A DNA stretch of 64,000 nucleotides from Diplosphaera chodatii (lineage: Eukaryota > Chlorophyta > Trebouxiophyceae > Prasiolales > Stichococcaceae), in assembly GCA_032358165.1 (NCBI GenBank), contig JAALGY010000043.1:1860001-1924000 (forward strand), in the 5' to 3' direction. Each line of letters opens with the position of its first letter. The stretch's first letter is position 1. A program made the position numbers and the translations under genes. The notes beneath the pieces were generated by a model, which saw only the letters and a list, made by a program, of their open reading frames with translations, was not told the origin of the DNA and made no database searches. Of the stretch, positions 45,093-57,408 are shown in pieces.

Positions 45093-46608
45093 ATGGTGGA
45101 GGGGCCAGATGATCCCCAGAGCATTGCAGAGCTGGGTCCGCAGGCGTCGGCAGAGCTGGCGATCAGAGCAGAGCAGACGTGGGCAGAGGCAGGGGAGCGC
45201 CTGCGTGGGGTGAACGCCACCGAGAAGTTCATCGAGCTGAAAGAGCGGGAGCTGCAAAAGTGGGTGTCTGGGTAGATCGTACATGTCGTGTGTTATGTGC
45301 CGCAGCCATTCAACATTGCATGCGATGCGTGATTGCATTACTGTCGATGCAGCGTCATTGCCCAGAACTATGCGAGGATTCAGGGTGTCGAGAAGGAGCT
45401 GCAAGGCCTCCAACTACAGGTGCAGGGTGTGTTGCATGTGTCTACCGAGATGATGTACCAGTACTGAATATTGGTTGTACTGGCCTGCCTGTAAAGCTGG
45501 CGCTGACTACGTGTGTCGGCACCACAGCTCAAGCTCACCAGCGGTCCAAAGCGGTCAGCGCTGGAGATGTTGAGGCGCAAGATCGAGGCCCAAACAGACC
45601 GCATCTTGTCAGCACGCGTGGATGCGCAGGCCGCTCAGAAGGTGCAGATGTTGTCGTGAGTGGTGGCATGGGTGCACAGGCAGACCTGGCAATGTAGCCG
45701 TCATTGACAGATGACCTTGGGGGTGCAGCACACTTTGATGGCATGCTGCACAGGTGGCAGACACGGCAGCAGAGCGTCTGGCGACAGAGGAGCGCGCAAA
45801 GGACCTTCTGTGCCAGGAGCTTAACCTCTTGGTACACTGCAGTAAACACACATGCGCACATATGCGGTGCACCACAGTGAAGTTGAATCAGCAGAGAAAC
45901 ACTTGGGCACAGCACCTTTGCCAGTGGGCGCTGGCGACTGCTGCGAGGCCTGTTGCCCCACTGTGCAGGTTCAGCAATCGGCACACGCACAGCTGCAGAA
46001 ACTGGAAGCCCTAACACGGCGACTAGAACAGCTCAATGCCCCAACCCGTGGCCCTGAGGTAGGAGCTCAGGACGAGAAGCAGAAAATGATGTGCCGCGGT
46101 GTGCAGCCAGATGTGCTGTTGTGCCTGCAGTACAGCCCAAGTTGAAGCATCCGGCGGACATATCAGGTCGCCAAAAACAATTTGAAGCCAGCATCTGTGA
46201 TTCCTACAGGCGACAGCAGAGTTGCAACAGCGCATTGCAGAGGTTGCGGCAGGGGAAGCCGCGGCTGCAAATGCCGCCGACACCGTCGTGGCAGACAGTG
46301 CCAATGCGGGACAGCCAGTTGGCCAGGCAACGGGCAGCAGAGCGCAAGATGGCAGTCAGTCGGCACCACCTGTTAGCGGCAGCAGCCAGAATGGTGTGCC
46401 GGATCAGCAGAGTGCCGACGATGCAGCCGCGTCAGCAAAGGCACGAGAGCAGGCGGCAGCGGCGCGTGCAAGACACATCGGTGTGGGCGGGCCCCGCAGA
46501 ACAGGGAGCCCCGGCAGCGGCAGAGGAACAAGGCCAGCCAAACAGCTGCCGGCGGCATCGTCAGCCACCCCTGCGCCCCGAGGCGCATTCCAGGGGTTTG
46601 ACACCTGA
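45093..46608 (+). CDS. Coiled-coil protein, taxilin-like
   Basis: Six exons in phase: 45093-45259, 45353-45419, 45528-45641, 45754-45831, 45969-46058 and 46210-46608, for 304 residues. The protein is almost entirely helical and charged: ATEKFIELKERELQK, RIQGVEKELQGLQLQ, SALEMLRRKIEAQTDRIL, ATEERAKDLLCQELNLL, LQKLEALTRRLEQLNAPTRG and ATAELQQRIAEVAAGE. LLCQELNLL resembles the taxilin core LCRELQ, but the rest is too generic to be sure. The C-terminal 100 residues are Ala/Ser/Gly/Gln-rich and basic at the end. No membrane segment or signal is visible. It could be a vesicle-traffic or cytoskeletal adaptor. Divergent from ArsA1. Confidence 0.75.
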
Positions 46609-47344
46609 GGAACTGAGGACGAGCTGCGGCGCACATGCGGCAGCATGCTGCCCTTGCCATAAGCAGAAGCACTGACGAGGAGCAAAGCATCGTTTCCAAG
46701 TAGCATGTAGTACGGTGCATTGCCACGTATGACTGAGGACTTATCCGCTTATGGACATATGGGCAGCCATGCCGTGTTTGCACCGTGTTTGCGGTGTCAG
46801 CCTGCACTAAGTATGCGCTTTCACACTGTGACACTGTAGATGAGCGATGATCCGGACAGGGACCAAGTAACAACGGGCAATGTCGCCAGTCAGTAAAACG
46901 TATCGGGTTCTTGCTCCAAACAACAATCATCCGACAGCTTTGCACATAACATACAATGCTCACAATGCCGCTCTCAGCCTCTGAGTCAGCCCATCTGCTG
47001 CCGACGGTGTCTACTGACCCCTGACCCCTCGGCCCGCTGCATTGCCTGCGCTCCTGCAGCTGACGCTCCCATTCCATCAATGATGAGGCCCGATGCATCA
47101 GGAGATATCGGCTGCTGCCAGGTTGTTTGAGCTGGACCGCTTCACAGCTGTGCTGCCTGGCATGCTGCCAGAGTGTGCACGGCCATTGGCGAGGCTCCCC
47201 ACTGCTGTTGTGCTGTCTGCTGGTGGCTGCCGCATGGGAGCTGCAGGTTGGGATCCTGACCATGTGACTGGGTCCGCCTGTGGGCAGGTGAAGTAGCCAC
47301 TCAGTCAGGCAGGAATCAAGATCTTGCAACCAGCACCTGTTGCC
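46609..47344. other. Convergent 3' region, no gene
   Basis: Between the stops of the coiled-coil gene (+) and the acyltransferase (-). An open minus-strand frame covers most of it but has no exon-like boundaries or family signal. Confidence 0.45.
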
Positions 47345-49381
47345 TCATACAGCAGGCGTCAGGGGGTTGATCACCGTGCGCTCGAAAATGCTGACCTTGA
47401 GCGGCGGGCGATTTTGGGGTGGCGACATTGTGCGGCACGCGTTCAGCAGTGACGCAGCACACCACAGCACCAGCAGCAGGCCGACAGTCCAGCCCCACTC
47501 GCCGGACACACGCAGCACATACATGACTAGGCGGGAGGTGAAGTACAGGGTGGCCAGGAAAGCCACCATCGATGTGCCTGCAGAACACGGCAGCTGTAAA
47601 CCCCCAGGCAACCCATGGCAACACTTCAGCTGCTGGACGCAATTCTGCACATGGAAGCAGCCCGTGTCGGGAAGGGCGTTGCATGTGTGGCAGAGATATC
47701 TGCCCTGATGCTCAGGAACAACAAGACAGGGTGGACGCTTTGGAAAACAGTACCTTGCGACAGGACAGACAGAATTTTGATGCTTGGGGTGTAGAACACA
47801 TTGTAGTCAACGCCGCCGTCCTCAAATGGCTGTGACTGCGCCCAGTCGAAACCATACACACGCTGCCACTCGGCATGCCATGCCTTCAGAATGGCCTCGA
47901 AAAACTCATCGGCGGTGGCAAAATCCTGCATATGCATGTCGGGTGAGTCTCATATTCTGCTAACATGGAGCATCCTGTAGGACTCTGGTGCACATTTGAA
48001 CGAGTCCGGCAGATGCCCTGCCGCTACCAGCACGGCATACGCTCAGCCAAATACATGCAAACGATGACAGGGGCTCGCACCGTGGAGCGAATGACATTGC
48101 TGTAGCCGACCAGCAGCGTTTGGCCGAAATGCGCGGACATGTGCTTCTCGGAGATGACCGCCTCCTTGCCGTCCGTCACCACGATCTGCACCGGCAGCTG
48201 CCGGCTGTACGCATAGTGCAGCATGCCCCGCCGCAGCGGCAGCGAGTGCGGCCGCGTGCTCCTGTGGCCTGCGTGGCAGTGTGGCATGGTGCAGTGCCAG
48301 AATGTGCAAAGGGCCTGCTGCCTGCTCGCGGTAAGCATAGCCTGTAATGGCGACGACCTTCGTGCGGGCTGGGATGCGGCCCTGTGCAGTTGTGATGTGC
48401 TGACTGCACACCTTCTGGGTACACGTTCAGGCCATTCACGGGCGACCGCGCCATCATCCTGTCCACCATGGAATTGAACGCCTGCAGTATGTGAAAACAG
48501 ACCGTTGAGCAGGACAGCAACCACGCATAGAGCCAGGAATCTGGCTGGTGCCTGAGCAAGCTTTGCATGGCCTCATGTACTGCAAGCCTGGATGCACTGC
48601 TGAAAGCTGCACCTCCTTATTCTTGATGGCACCACGTTTGAACAGAATGACGCTGCGGATGATGACCACCGAAAACATGAACATTGGGAATACCAGTGCC
48701 ACCGCCATCCTGCAGAAGAGCAGAATCGTAACTGGCGCTGCATACCCTGCAGCGATCAAGGGTAAGAGAGCGGTGTGCTTGCAGTCAGGGGCTGGTCGAT
48801 ACATCGAATGAGAGCACCTGCTGAGCATTTGTGAATCGCCCTGCGTCGTGAGCACATCCACAAAGAAGTCTGCCCAGGACCTGTGATTGCACTGTATGAG
48901 CAAAGGAACAGCACCATTCAAGCTGTGGCATGGGAGCTGCAGGGACGCGACGTAATGGGTGATGACGGTGCTTTGGATGCTGGATGAATCTGCATGACCC
49001 GGACCGTAGTTAAGCAATGACACTCACCAACCAGATGCAGGGGCCTCCTTTGTACAGCTTTGGGCCGGGCACCTGCCGGAGCTTGATGCCGAACAGCTGC
49101 TGCAGACCCCGGCCCCTGCGGTTGCACGACACGGTAGTGTCCTCTGCTGCGGAGCCATGCTTGAAGTGGGAGTCAGTTGGAGCATGGTCCAGACCTACAA
49201 CAAGCAGCGCTCACCAGCCATATGCATCATTGCGTGACCCCGTGAACTTCCACGTACGAATTTGTCCCAGCAGCATGCCGAGCGGCACGCTCCAGTACAT
49301 GAAGAAAACCGCCAGGAGAAATGCCGGCAGGTCCAGCACCCGCCGCGCCATCTTCTGGGCACGCCGGGCCGGCGATGCCAT
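47345..49381 (-). CDS. 1-acyl-sn-glycerol-3-phosphate acyltransferase-like protein (LPAT/LCLAT family)
   Basis: The start at 49381 gives MASPARRAQKMARRVLDLPA and a first helix FLLAVFFMYWSVPLGMLLG. Exons follow near 49110-49030 (LFGIKLRQVPGPKLYKGGP), 48910-48840 (LIQCNHRSWADFFVDVLTTQ, the NHx4D catalytic motif), 48720-48605 (a long helix including FPMFMFSVVIIRSVILFKRG), 48485-48415 (NSMVDRMMARSPVNGLNVYP), joined to 48270-48060 (HRSTRPHSLPLRRGMLHYAY, EKHMSAHFGQTLLVGYSNVI), then 47937-47750 (FEAILKAWHAEWQRVYGFDW) and 47575-47345 (two C-terminal helices: VAFLATLYFTSRLVMYVL; VGLLLVLWCAASLL). The family acylates lysophosphatidate or related lysolipids in ER membranes. Motif III reads YPEGHRS instead of the usual FPEGTRS. 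Some exon ends are approximate. Confidence 0.88.
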
Positions 49382-50059
49382 GATCAAACCGGCTGTCGAT
49401 GCTCACAACACAGCAGACCGCCGAGCTCGATAACCGCTGCCAGGCGGGCTGAGCTATCGACACGGTGGCGAATCTTTGGTGCCGGCAGCCTCAGGCACTG
49501 TCATGCGCTACAGCTGCACGGGCGCTGCCCGCACTGCACCATTAGAATTCTGTTCTCCCGGACCCGCGATCAATAGGCAGATCGCCCACTCGCACGTGCT
49601 GTCAAGACGACCAACGTGAAACGGACGCGGAATCTGTCTGACACTCAGTTTGTGTGATTGATTTCGTCCCATCCACTCACTATCGCACAATATCATTCAC
49701 AGCTAGCACTTGGCGAGCGAGAGCACTGGGAGGTCACGCAGGTGCTGAGTATACTATCTGACGTAATGTGTAGCGAAAGTGGCTGGCTTGCATCCTTGCT
49801 CTGCCTGCGCAGGCCGGCCATCGGGGTTATGCATTGAGTGTCCCGCATGCAACGGCACCTGTGTCCTCTGATGATCGCTGCCATTGTGCAAGCATTATAC
49901 AGTCAATCCTCTCGACGCACACAGCCTCGATATCATTCCGTCACCTCTGCACAGCACTGCAGCAGTGCTGCCATCGTGCATGTTGGTCCGGCGCCGGCAC
50001 TACTGGAACAGCCGGCAATGACGGCGCCATTGGTATAGAGTAAAGAGAAAGGTAGAATT
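49382..50059. other. Divergent promoter region between acyltransferase and PIN4 genes
   Basis: 678 bases between opposed starts with no exon-like frame. It should hold both promoters. Confidence 0.5.
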
Positions 50060-50794
50060 ATGGGCAAGAAGAAAGGGGACGCATCGAAGTCCGATGACAG
50101 CGGCGGTGCAAAGGCCCCAAAGCCTGCTACGCATGTCAATGTTAGACACATCCTGTGCGAGAAACATTCAAAGGTGCAGGTGCAGGCACTTCGGCTTGCA
50201 TTGCTGCGTTTGATACCCTTTGATCATACATTTCATAACCTGCGACCCAACGACGCAGTGGCTGTATTCTGTCCACCGACAGATCATGGAGGCGCTTGGC
50301 AAGATCCAGGCTGGCGAGCAATTCAGTCAGGTACGCAACATACACATGGGAGGGTGCATTGATCGTGCGGTGCGTGCTGTGCTGATGCAAACAGCGCCCA
50401 TGGTCTGTGCCACAGGTAGCGTCCCAGGTGTCGGAGGACAAAGCCCGGCAAGGCGGCGCGCTTGGCTGGAAGACACGGCAGGATGTCGTCGGCGCCTTTG
50501 CAGACGCTGCGTTTAAGCTTGGGGTCAGCATCGCATGTGCCGCATCACTGTTGGAATGCGTCAATGTAGATGTGCCTGCTTATGCCTGAGCACCTGCACA
50601 CTGACGCAGGTGGGCGAGATGACGCAGGCGCCTGTGAAAACACAATTCGGGTGCGGCTGTCCTGCTGCTGCGTCGATGTGTCGCACCTCTTCTCTTGCTG
50701 ATACAGAGCCTTTCACCGGCTTCACATGGTGTAAAGCGGATCCATGCCCCCGCTGCATAGGTATCATCTGATTTTGTGTGAAGGGCGGAAGTGA
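50060..50794 (+). CDS. PIN4: PIN4-type parvulin peptidyl-prolyl isomerase
   Basis: Five exons in phase: 50060-50173, 50283-50330, 50416-50523, 50610-50650 and 50761-50794, for 114 residues. The start gives [20 protein letters not shown], the basic flexible N-terminal tail of PIN4/Par14 proteins, linked to DNA and ribosome binding. The PPIase domain follows: [14 protein letters not shown], a helix with [49 protein letters not shown] and the closing strand [12 protein letters not shown]. The enzyme catalyses cis-trans isomerisation of peptidyl-proline bonds and in the Par14 class prefers basic residues before proline. The length fits the short plant and algal forms. Intronless and mitochondrial-targeted Par17-type extensions are absent. 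Confidence 0.96.
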
Positions 50795-51059
50795 CAGAGC
50801 GAGGAGCGGCCACACCCGACATTTCAGAGACATTGTAGCGAGAGGACGGGTAGGTGTATGCAATTCGAGTTGCACGTGCTGCTGAAGACCCCCATGAAGC
50901 TGCTCAAGCAACTCAACATGAGGTCGTTATGCATCAACCTACCAACATCGCAAATTTGCATAATGACAGCACCGATGAAACCCCAAGATGATTCTGCTGT
51001 CGCTATGCGGACTTGAACCACTAACATTCTACAAGCAGCCTCCCTGCAAGTGTCCTTCA
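50795..51059. other. Short convergent 3' region
   Basis: 265 bases between the stops of PIN4 (+) and the TauD-like gene (-). No gene seen. Confidence 0.5.
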
Positions 51060-52857
51060 TCATGCTGTTGCTTGGACTTGATACTCCTTGGCCAGATCAT
51101 GTGTCCCAGCTACAGTGCAGCGGTGCATGATGCGCAGCCCCACTTTGGACACTGGCAGCTGCGTGGTTGGATGTGCCTCATGTGCAACTGCCAGATTGTC
51201 GCTGCGCGCACACAGCCAGCAAGTGTCGTGATTGCTTACCTTGCAGAATCATGTGCAGACATGAGTGAACACATTGCGACTCATGACGCATGCATGATGA
51301 CTCCCCCACCTGATGATGAAGTCGCCTGGCTGCCACACATGCTCATACTGGGTGCTCTGCCCTAGTGGACCTCGAAGCGTACTGCAGCAATCATTGTGCC
51401 AGTCCTAACTGGATTCCAGGGTTGCATGAGCTGACACCCAGCAAATTCTCAAGCTGGGCGGTTGATCACGCTGGTCACTCACCTGTCGATCTCGTCTAGG
51501 ATCTGCACTGTCTCCAGAGGTGTGGCCTGCCGCTGTTGGGGCGTGTCCTTGTCCCAAAGGAAGGTGTCAATCATGCCTGCATGACATCCGAGTCCTGAAA
51601 TTATCTTTTGAATCTTGCATGTACAGATCAAAAAAGGGAGCATGTCCTGACGTTTCTGGTTGCGACCTGCACAGACCAGAGGTGATGTGCCGCACAACAA
51701 TCAACAAACCTGTGTGGAAGCACATAGTCTGCCGGCCGCTCACGGGATGCTTGTAAATGAGCGGGTGCACGACACCAGAGCGTCGATCACTGACTGGCCA
51801 TAGTCGGTCCCACTTTTGCCGCAGCTGCTCCGGTAGTGCCTGTTCTAGGCACCGGAGCATGCCTGTTGTTGCTCAAGTTGCCCATGGAGCGCAGGAACTG
51901 CCTGAGTGAACAAACAATACCCGCAGAATTTGAGGTGTGCAATACGGGCAATGTTGTGCTGCAACATTGATTGTGTTCAGCAGAAGCTGCATGAAATGCA
52001 GCACGTGCCTGCACGAGGTCGGGCAGTGATGCAAACACGGTGGAGCCCGCCTTTGGCACACTGCGGCATGCTCACACATCGTCACCACTCAGGCAGTCGG
52101 GACTGTGTATCATGCTGCAGGTTGCAGCATTCGCCATGGCGTACAATGCCAGCGTACCTCCAGATGTGATAGACGGAGTACCCAAAGGGCTTCTGCATGA
52201 AGGAACCATCGATGTGCCATCCAGTACGACCAACTCCTGCAAGGTACGACACCGTGGGTCAAGCTGCTTCAAGCACAATGCATCAGTGAGCATGCCAGTA
52301 TGCAGGGACATGCCGGGGAACAGACCTGTGCAGCCATGCTGCCGGTCGTTGCTGACCCTGAAGACGTCGGGGTGCGGGCTGTGAGGGTGCTTGTAGAACG
52401 TGGACTCCAGCTCCCCGAACCAGCGGCTGATGCGCACCTGCACCACCGATGGGCGGCAGGCGCAGCGCTCAGAGGCGGTGGCACGCATCTGTGCAGCTGT
52501 CAACATGCATTGGAAGTGGAGATATGCTTCACTCAGCCGTCTTGCACTGGCAATTCACCTGATCCTCCCCGCTCACGATGCCCTGGTCCCTGAAAACCAC
52601 TACCTGATGCCTGGCAGTACACATCCCACCGTCAGCGGGCAATGCAGAAACATGCCATTGCACTGGGGCTGCCATCAATGCTGAGGTGTGTCAAAGCTGC
52701 AGGGTGGCAGCGAGCTCCAAATCAGCTACCTGGTGACGTCCTGCCTGATGCGATCAATCAGAGCAGGGTCTATCGGCTGTGTCAGCGAGAAGCTGCGAAC
52801 TTCCGCGCCGAATGATGACCCTGGCAGTGGCTCTGCGGTGTATGCTTGGTCCGCCAT
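51060..52857 (-). CDS. TauD/TfdA-family 2-oxoglutarate/Fe(II)-dependent dioxygenase
   Basis: The start at 52857 gives MADQAYTAEPLPGSSFGAEV, then TQPIDPALIDRIRQDV, the usual N-terminus of TauD-like enzymes. Exons follow near 52610-52565 (VVFRDQGIVSGEDQ), 52480-52350 (ISRWFGELESTFYKHPHSP, PDVFRVSND), 52245-52160 (GRTGWHIDGSFMQKPFGYSV; the His-x-Asp iron ligands), 51820-51720 (HPLIYKHPVSGRQTMCFHTG, the 2-oxoglutarate Thr/Arg region of the family), 51580-51480 (QATPLETVQILDEID), 51355-51310 (YEHVWQPGDFIIR) and 51200-51060 (DNLAVAHEAHP with the distal iron His; VGLRIMHRCTVAGTH). The stop is TGA 51062-51060. Family members hydroxylate taurine, phenoxy acids or other small acids; the substrate here is unknown. 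The many introns show it is a resident nuclear gene. Exon edges are approximate. Confidence 0.87.
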
Positions 52858-53633
52858 TGCGGCTGTGGCGCTGGCGCTGCAAGGTCTCACGCCTGTTTCT
52901 TGTTTGCCCGCAGCTGCTCATCAGAAACATGCAAGAGTGATGCATCACCAGTAGTTCAGCATAGATCAGGTGTTTCAGGCAGGAACAGTAATGTCGTCTA
53001 TGCTCGATGCAACCGACCTTGAAACACCTTACCTGGGAAGGGCCAGTTGCGGCTGAAGTTGTGTGTTCTCTGGCTGTTCCTGGCATGTGGCAGTGGGAGA
53101 CCAGGGTGAACACCAGTCACCGAATGTGTCGGAAGCCTGCAGACCAGTGGTCTTCGAAAGGATATCAATGATGTCGTGAGACCAGCCCAGCGCGATATCT
53201 GCATCGGGCTATTTACCAGCAGATTCGCAGTTCCACTGCATGCTAATCACTGCCGACGCCATAGACCGTTGCTGCACCTGCACTTCAGCTCAGCGGCGAT
53301 TGTGGAAGCTGGAAGGTAGCTTACGTCATCGTGATCTGGCCGACTTGCTCGGCTGGCGTGCGGGCACTGGTCTGCATGCGGGCTGGACAGTCTTGCTTGT
53401 CTGTGTCCTCGAGTTACATTCACGTGACAAGAACACTATACATGTAGCGACGACGTTACTAAAACGAAGGGCTTTGTCCATCCATGCATGTGGCCATGCC
53501 GCTTGGCACAGCAAGAACAGAGCATGTTTATTTACATATATCTCACGCTGGAAATAGCCAGTCGCTAAGCTGGTGCGTCCTGATAGTCACTGAGGACTGG
53601 CGACTGCAATGCAACTCGTATCCTGACTGCATG
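52858..53633. other. Intergenic, no gene
   Basis: Upstream of the TauD-like start and downstream of the type I membrane protein gene, both minus strand. Short frames only. Confidence 0.45.
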
Positions 53634-56009
53634 CTATGGGTGCAGTTGAAGCAGAGCCGGAGTAGCACTGCTGCAGAGCCACTTCCATATGAAACAGCGT
53701 ACTGGCAAACCAAATACAGGTGCAGAGGCTGAGAAGCCATCTGATGGCCTGCCTGCTGATTGCATGCCGCGACCTGTTAGCCACGGCCGACCAAGATGAC
53801 GGACGATTGAGTCGAGTGACGTGGCTGCTAATTGTAGGTGAGTAGATTGATGACTGAGGGCAGGTGGAGGATAGACACATTCAGAAATAGCACAATCGTG
53901 TCCACCAAAACACCTGTGGCTCTTCAACTCCATCTTCTGGCGGAGCACGGCCTGCACGTCGCTTGCGGGGTCTGACAGGCTGCACATCCTGCATGAACAA
54001 ACGAGGCGCACAGCTCGCGCGCCTGGGCTGAGTGATATGTGCTGCTCAGTGCCCGGCTTGGTGTCTGAGCATTGCTGCATATAGCACTATGCGCTGGACA
54101 CTACGGACAGCCTGCATAGCGCCTGCACAGCAAGGACTACTGCTCATGTCACCGAAGCGTTGCCGTCAGGCCGCAATGCAGGCGTACACCTCACGCCAGG
54201 CTGCTCGGTCTGAACCTTAGACGCCGACTGGTCGTCAGCACTGCTCCCGGGAGGAGCTGACAAATCCAGTACTGCTGGCGATTGCCGCAAACTGAGCGCA
54301 TCGCGCAGCTGGACCAGTGCGCCGCCATCGCCGAGACTCTGCATGCATGATCATGATGATGACACAACAATTATCAACATGATGGTGAGCAACACACTTA
54401 GAACCTGCACATGAGAAGAGCAAGGCGCACGGCTTCGTTGGGTACACCCTCGGAAGCCACATCGAAAGATGGCGCAGGCACACCCTGCAGACATCACCCG
54501 CAGCAGCCAATCAAGCATCAAAGCACCTGCTTCCAAACAGCCAACTTCCAACTGGCAAGACGAGCATGAAGGCAAGCTTTTATCTGAGCGACCTGATGTC
54601 AGCCAAGCACTGCGCGAAATGAGGAGTGCAAACCTGCTGTGCGCCATCAAGATTGCCAGGCATGGCAGAACTGCCGGCATAGACTCGAGGGGCCGCGCCA
54701 AGATTGGCCACCACTCCCGTTGCCACTTGGACATCCGGGAGTGCACTGGTACCATTAGTCGCTGCGGGATGTGGGGCTGGCAGCTGCATGGATGCAGAAG
54801 CGGAGGTTGCGCTGAACTGCACGCATGAGACGGACGCATGATGCAGAAGCTACAACAGCGCAATATTCCCTGAGTGACCTGAAACCAATCATCAATCCCA
54901 CCATGACCGACAACGTGAATAGCAGGACTATCAGTCCAAGTCCATTCCTCATCATCAGCTTTTCACAATCCTGTGCTTCATTACAGTTACCAATGACAGT
55001 ATTTGGCGCTGCTGGCACCGCTTGCCTGCAGTATTCCTTCACCATTGCCTAGGTTGATGACATTTGCCAAAGGGTGTATGTCCTGGAAAGTCGCAAGCAC
55101 AATCTCTTGGCTTCATTCGCATGTTGGGGAGGCAGTGGGCCTGATCGGGCTGAGCAGTGGTTGAGAAGCAATCTGGCACGCTAGTGCTTGCGCTAGCAAC
55201 TTGTCGCCAGCAGGCTGATCACGGTTTTATGTGAATAGCCACCATGTGCGACAGTTAGAGGATGGACTGTTGCCCAAGCAACTAACCTGAGGTGTCTTGC
55301 CTTCGCAATCAAGCAACAAGTTCATCCTCCCGATCTGTGGCTGCACACGATCCTTTTCTGGCTTTCTGCGAGCTTCTTGTGTCCTAAGTGAGCGGCATCG
55401 AGGGCATATACCCCTCAGCTCGCGGGAGTTCTCTCCTTTGCACATGTCAGGCTCCTCATCACAATTGCCGCAGGGCCCTGCAAGCGATTCCGCTGAGGGT
55501 TTCTCGCTGAAGCTTACGAGAACTTCACGTAGACTTCTGACAAATGATGTCCGCCTGACATACGCGCTATGATGGACAACGCAAGGGCACAAGGCCGCAG
55601 TCAGGATGGCACTCTGCGCACGTGGACTCACTCTGCCGTGCAATCAACAACGGGTTTGGCCCGTGCAGGCTGATCAGCGAGAAGGCCTGCTTCTGGTCCC
55701 CGTACTCGACGATACGCTGCGCGCCAGGAGTGCCCACAACCTCCATGAGGCGTATCGTGCTTAGTGTCATGTCCAGCTTCTTGTTAAACCAGCGGCACAG
55801 TGCCCCCTCAAGGCTGCTGATGCTACTGATTTCACTCAATGAGACAGTGAACGGTATGAATTGCGTCAATCGAATCTTCCTGGCATTGGTCGCGATGTAT
55901 GCCACCTGCACTCCACCACACTTGGTCGTGCGAATTGAGCTTCGGCATACACGATGACGGCTGCCAGTAGTGCAGCAGTTGTCCTCACCAGAATGACGAG
56001 GGTATCCAT
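53634..56009 (-). CDS. Probable type I membrane protein, unrecognised
   Basis: The start at 56009 gives MDTLVILVRTTAALLAAVI, a signal-anchor-like hydrophobic run. A long exon (to about 55627) continues with ARKIRLTQFIPFTVSLSE, LSTIRLMEVVGTPGAQR and FSLISLHGPNPLLIARQ, ending at a GTGAGT donor. The next exon (about 55558-55288) is Cys-containing (AGPCGNCDEEPDMCKGEN, GICPRCRSLRTQEAR). After an unresolved join, an exon ending near 54890 has CNEAQDCEKLMMRNG, then the helix LGLIVLLFTLSVMVGLMIGF. Exons at about 54785-54590, 54330-54210 and 53990-53830 (VLRQKMELKSHRCFGGHDC) would be the cytosolic tail. The layout (signal, Cys-bearing outer part, one helix, tail) is inferred. The frame changes between the signal sequence and the next stretch and would need a 47-base intron. 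The stop is uncertain. Confidence 0.5.
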
Positions 56010-57408
56010 CTTGCGGAGCACTCAGTCGCAGTGCCGGTTGGGGTCACCCGGCAAGTGCCACGCACAGACTCCCTCTACTTCGGCTGAAAGCCACTGGTGA
56101 CGCTGTCCAAGGAGCAAAGTCAACAAACCCAAGAGCTCCGACTACTCAAATGGGTTTTGATGTGAAGGGTCGCGGTCACAACATGTGGCTGTGCTGACTG
56201 CAATGCTGCACAATCATCCAACAGGGCACCCTACTCAGTTTAGCGCGCTTAAACTACTAAGCCCATCTAAGTATATTTGAAACAAAACAGATTAGCCTAG
56301 TAGTTCAAGCGCTAGCACTGGTCAAGACTGTCCCGCGTTATCGACCCTGACTGACTGTTGAAACTGAGCCGCTGACACCTAAGACGCCGAGAGTCCTGAC
56401 AACTGACACACTGGTCGACAGTCCGCGTTACGCAGAACTGGGCGACGGAAAGACGGCGGGCACACCGTCAAGTAGTCAGCCGTCCTTCCCTAAAACCCAT
56501 GGGGGTCTTCTTCTAGCTGGGCCCTAGTCAGGGCGCTTTGCGTCGAATCAGTGTCGCGCTTAAAATTGCAGCTGTCAGGGACACCTACGCACCTTGGGCA
56601 GCTGCGTTGCGCGCAACACTTCCTGGACTATGAAGCATTGGTACGTTCGCCGTGTTTCCTGGCAATGCAGAAGCCTGTTGTCAACAAGTGCATCCTGGCA
56701 CTCTGTCCCAGTAGCTGAGTGAATAGCTTGGTGCTGAGCCAGAGGACGATGCTGCAGTCTCGCAGACACCGAGTTAGCGCGGGGCTCTGGATTGGCAGCA
56801 GGCACATGATTTAGCCTTCTCATCAGCTTGGCACGGTTGTGGCTCCAGGCATTGTACCAGCTGTCCCCTCCTTTGCTGTTCAGTGTCTGAATGTGTCTGT
56901 CTGCAGGCAGTCACGACTGAGTTCAGCCTTGTCATAGTGAAGGGCTCATCAATCGCTGTAACGGCGGGACTGGAGGTCCCCAACGCCAGCGTGACGACCA
57001 ATAGGCAAAATCAGGACAGGTGCCATGCTCGTCCGTTGCATGATCAAAGTCAAACATACGGCCATGTATTAAAGCATCTCTGGCGCCTCAAGCTGTCCCC
57101 GCACTCGATGTTTTGCAGCGCGCATTCCAGCAAGCGCCCAAAATGTGAGGCACATGCACAAGCAGCTGGGAAAGAAATGTTACGTGTCATGTGACAGCCG
57201 GGCCCCTTTGGTGTACACTCACTCGGTTGCAGCCAATTGCATCTTCAGCAGAAGGTTCTGCAATCACCTGCATGTGGAGGTGTCTCACTCTGCGCTGTAT
57301 TCTCCCGAGGCAGTGCAGGTCGAAAATGCCGGCCGCCATGCATAGTGCCTGATGACTGGAACAGCAACATACGAGCTAGACGACTGCAGGACCTTTCTGA
57401 CGCACAAC
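56010..57408. other. 1.4 kb divergent intergenic region
   Basis: Separates the minus-strand membrane protein from the plus-strand gene at 57409. The part near 56200-56330 is A/T-richer than average. Short frames near 56575-57200 lack family signal. No repeat or RNA gene was recognised. Confidence 0.45.

Noticed and set aside
50985..51030. tRNA-like T-arm (GGTTCAAGTCCGC on the minus strand)
   Set aside because: The flanking bases do not pair as a T-stem and no acceptor, D or anticodon arm can be drawn at the right distances. It lies in the 3' flank of the TauD-like gene.
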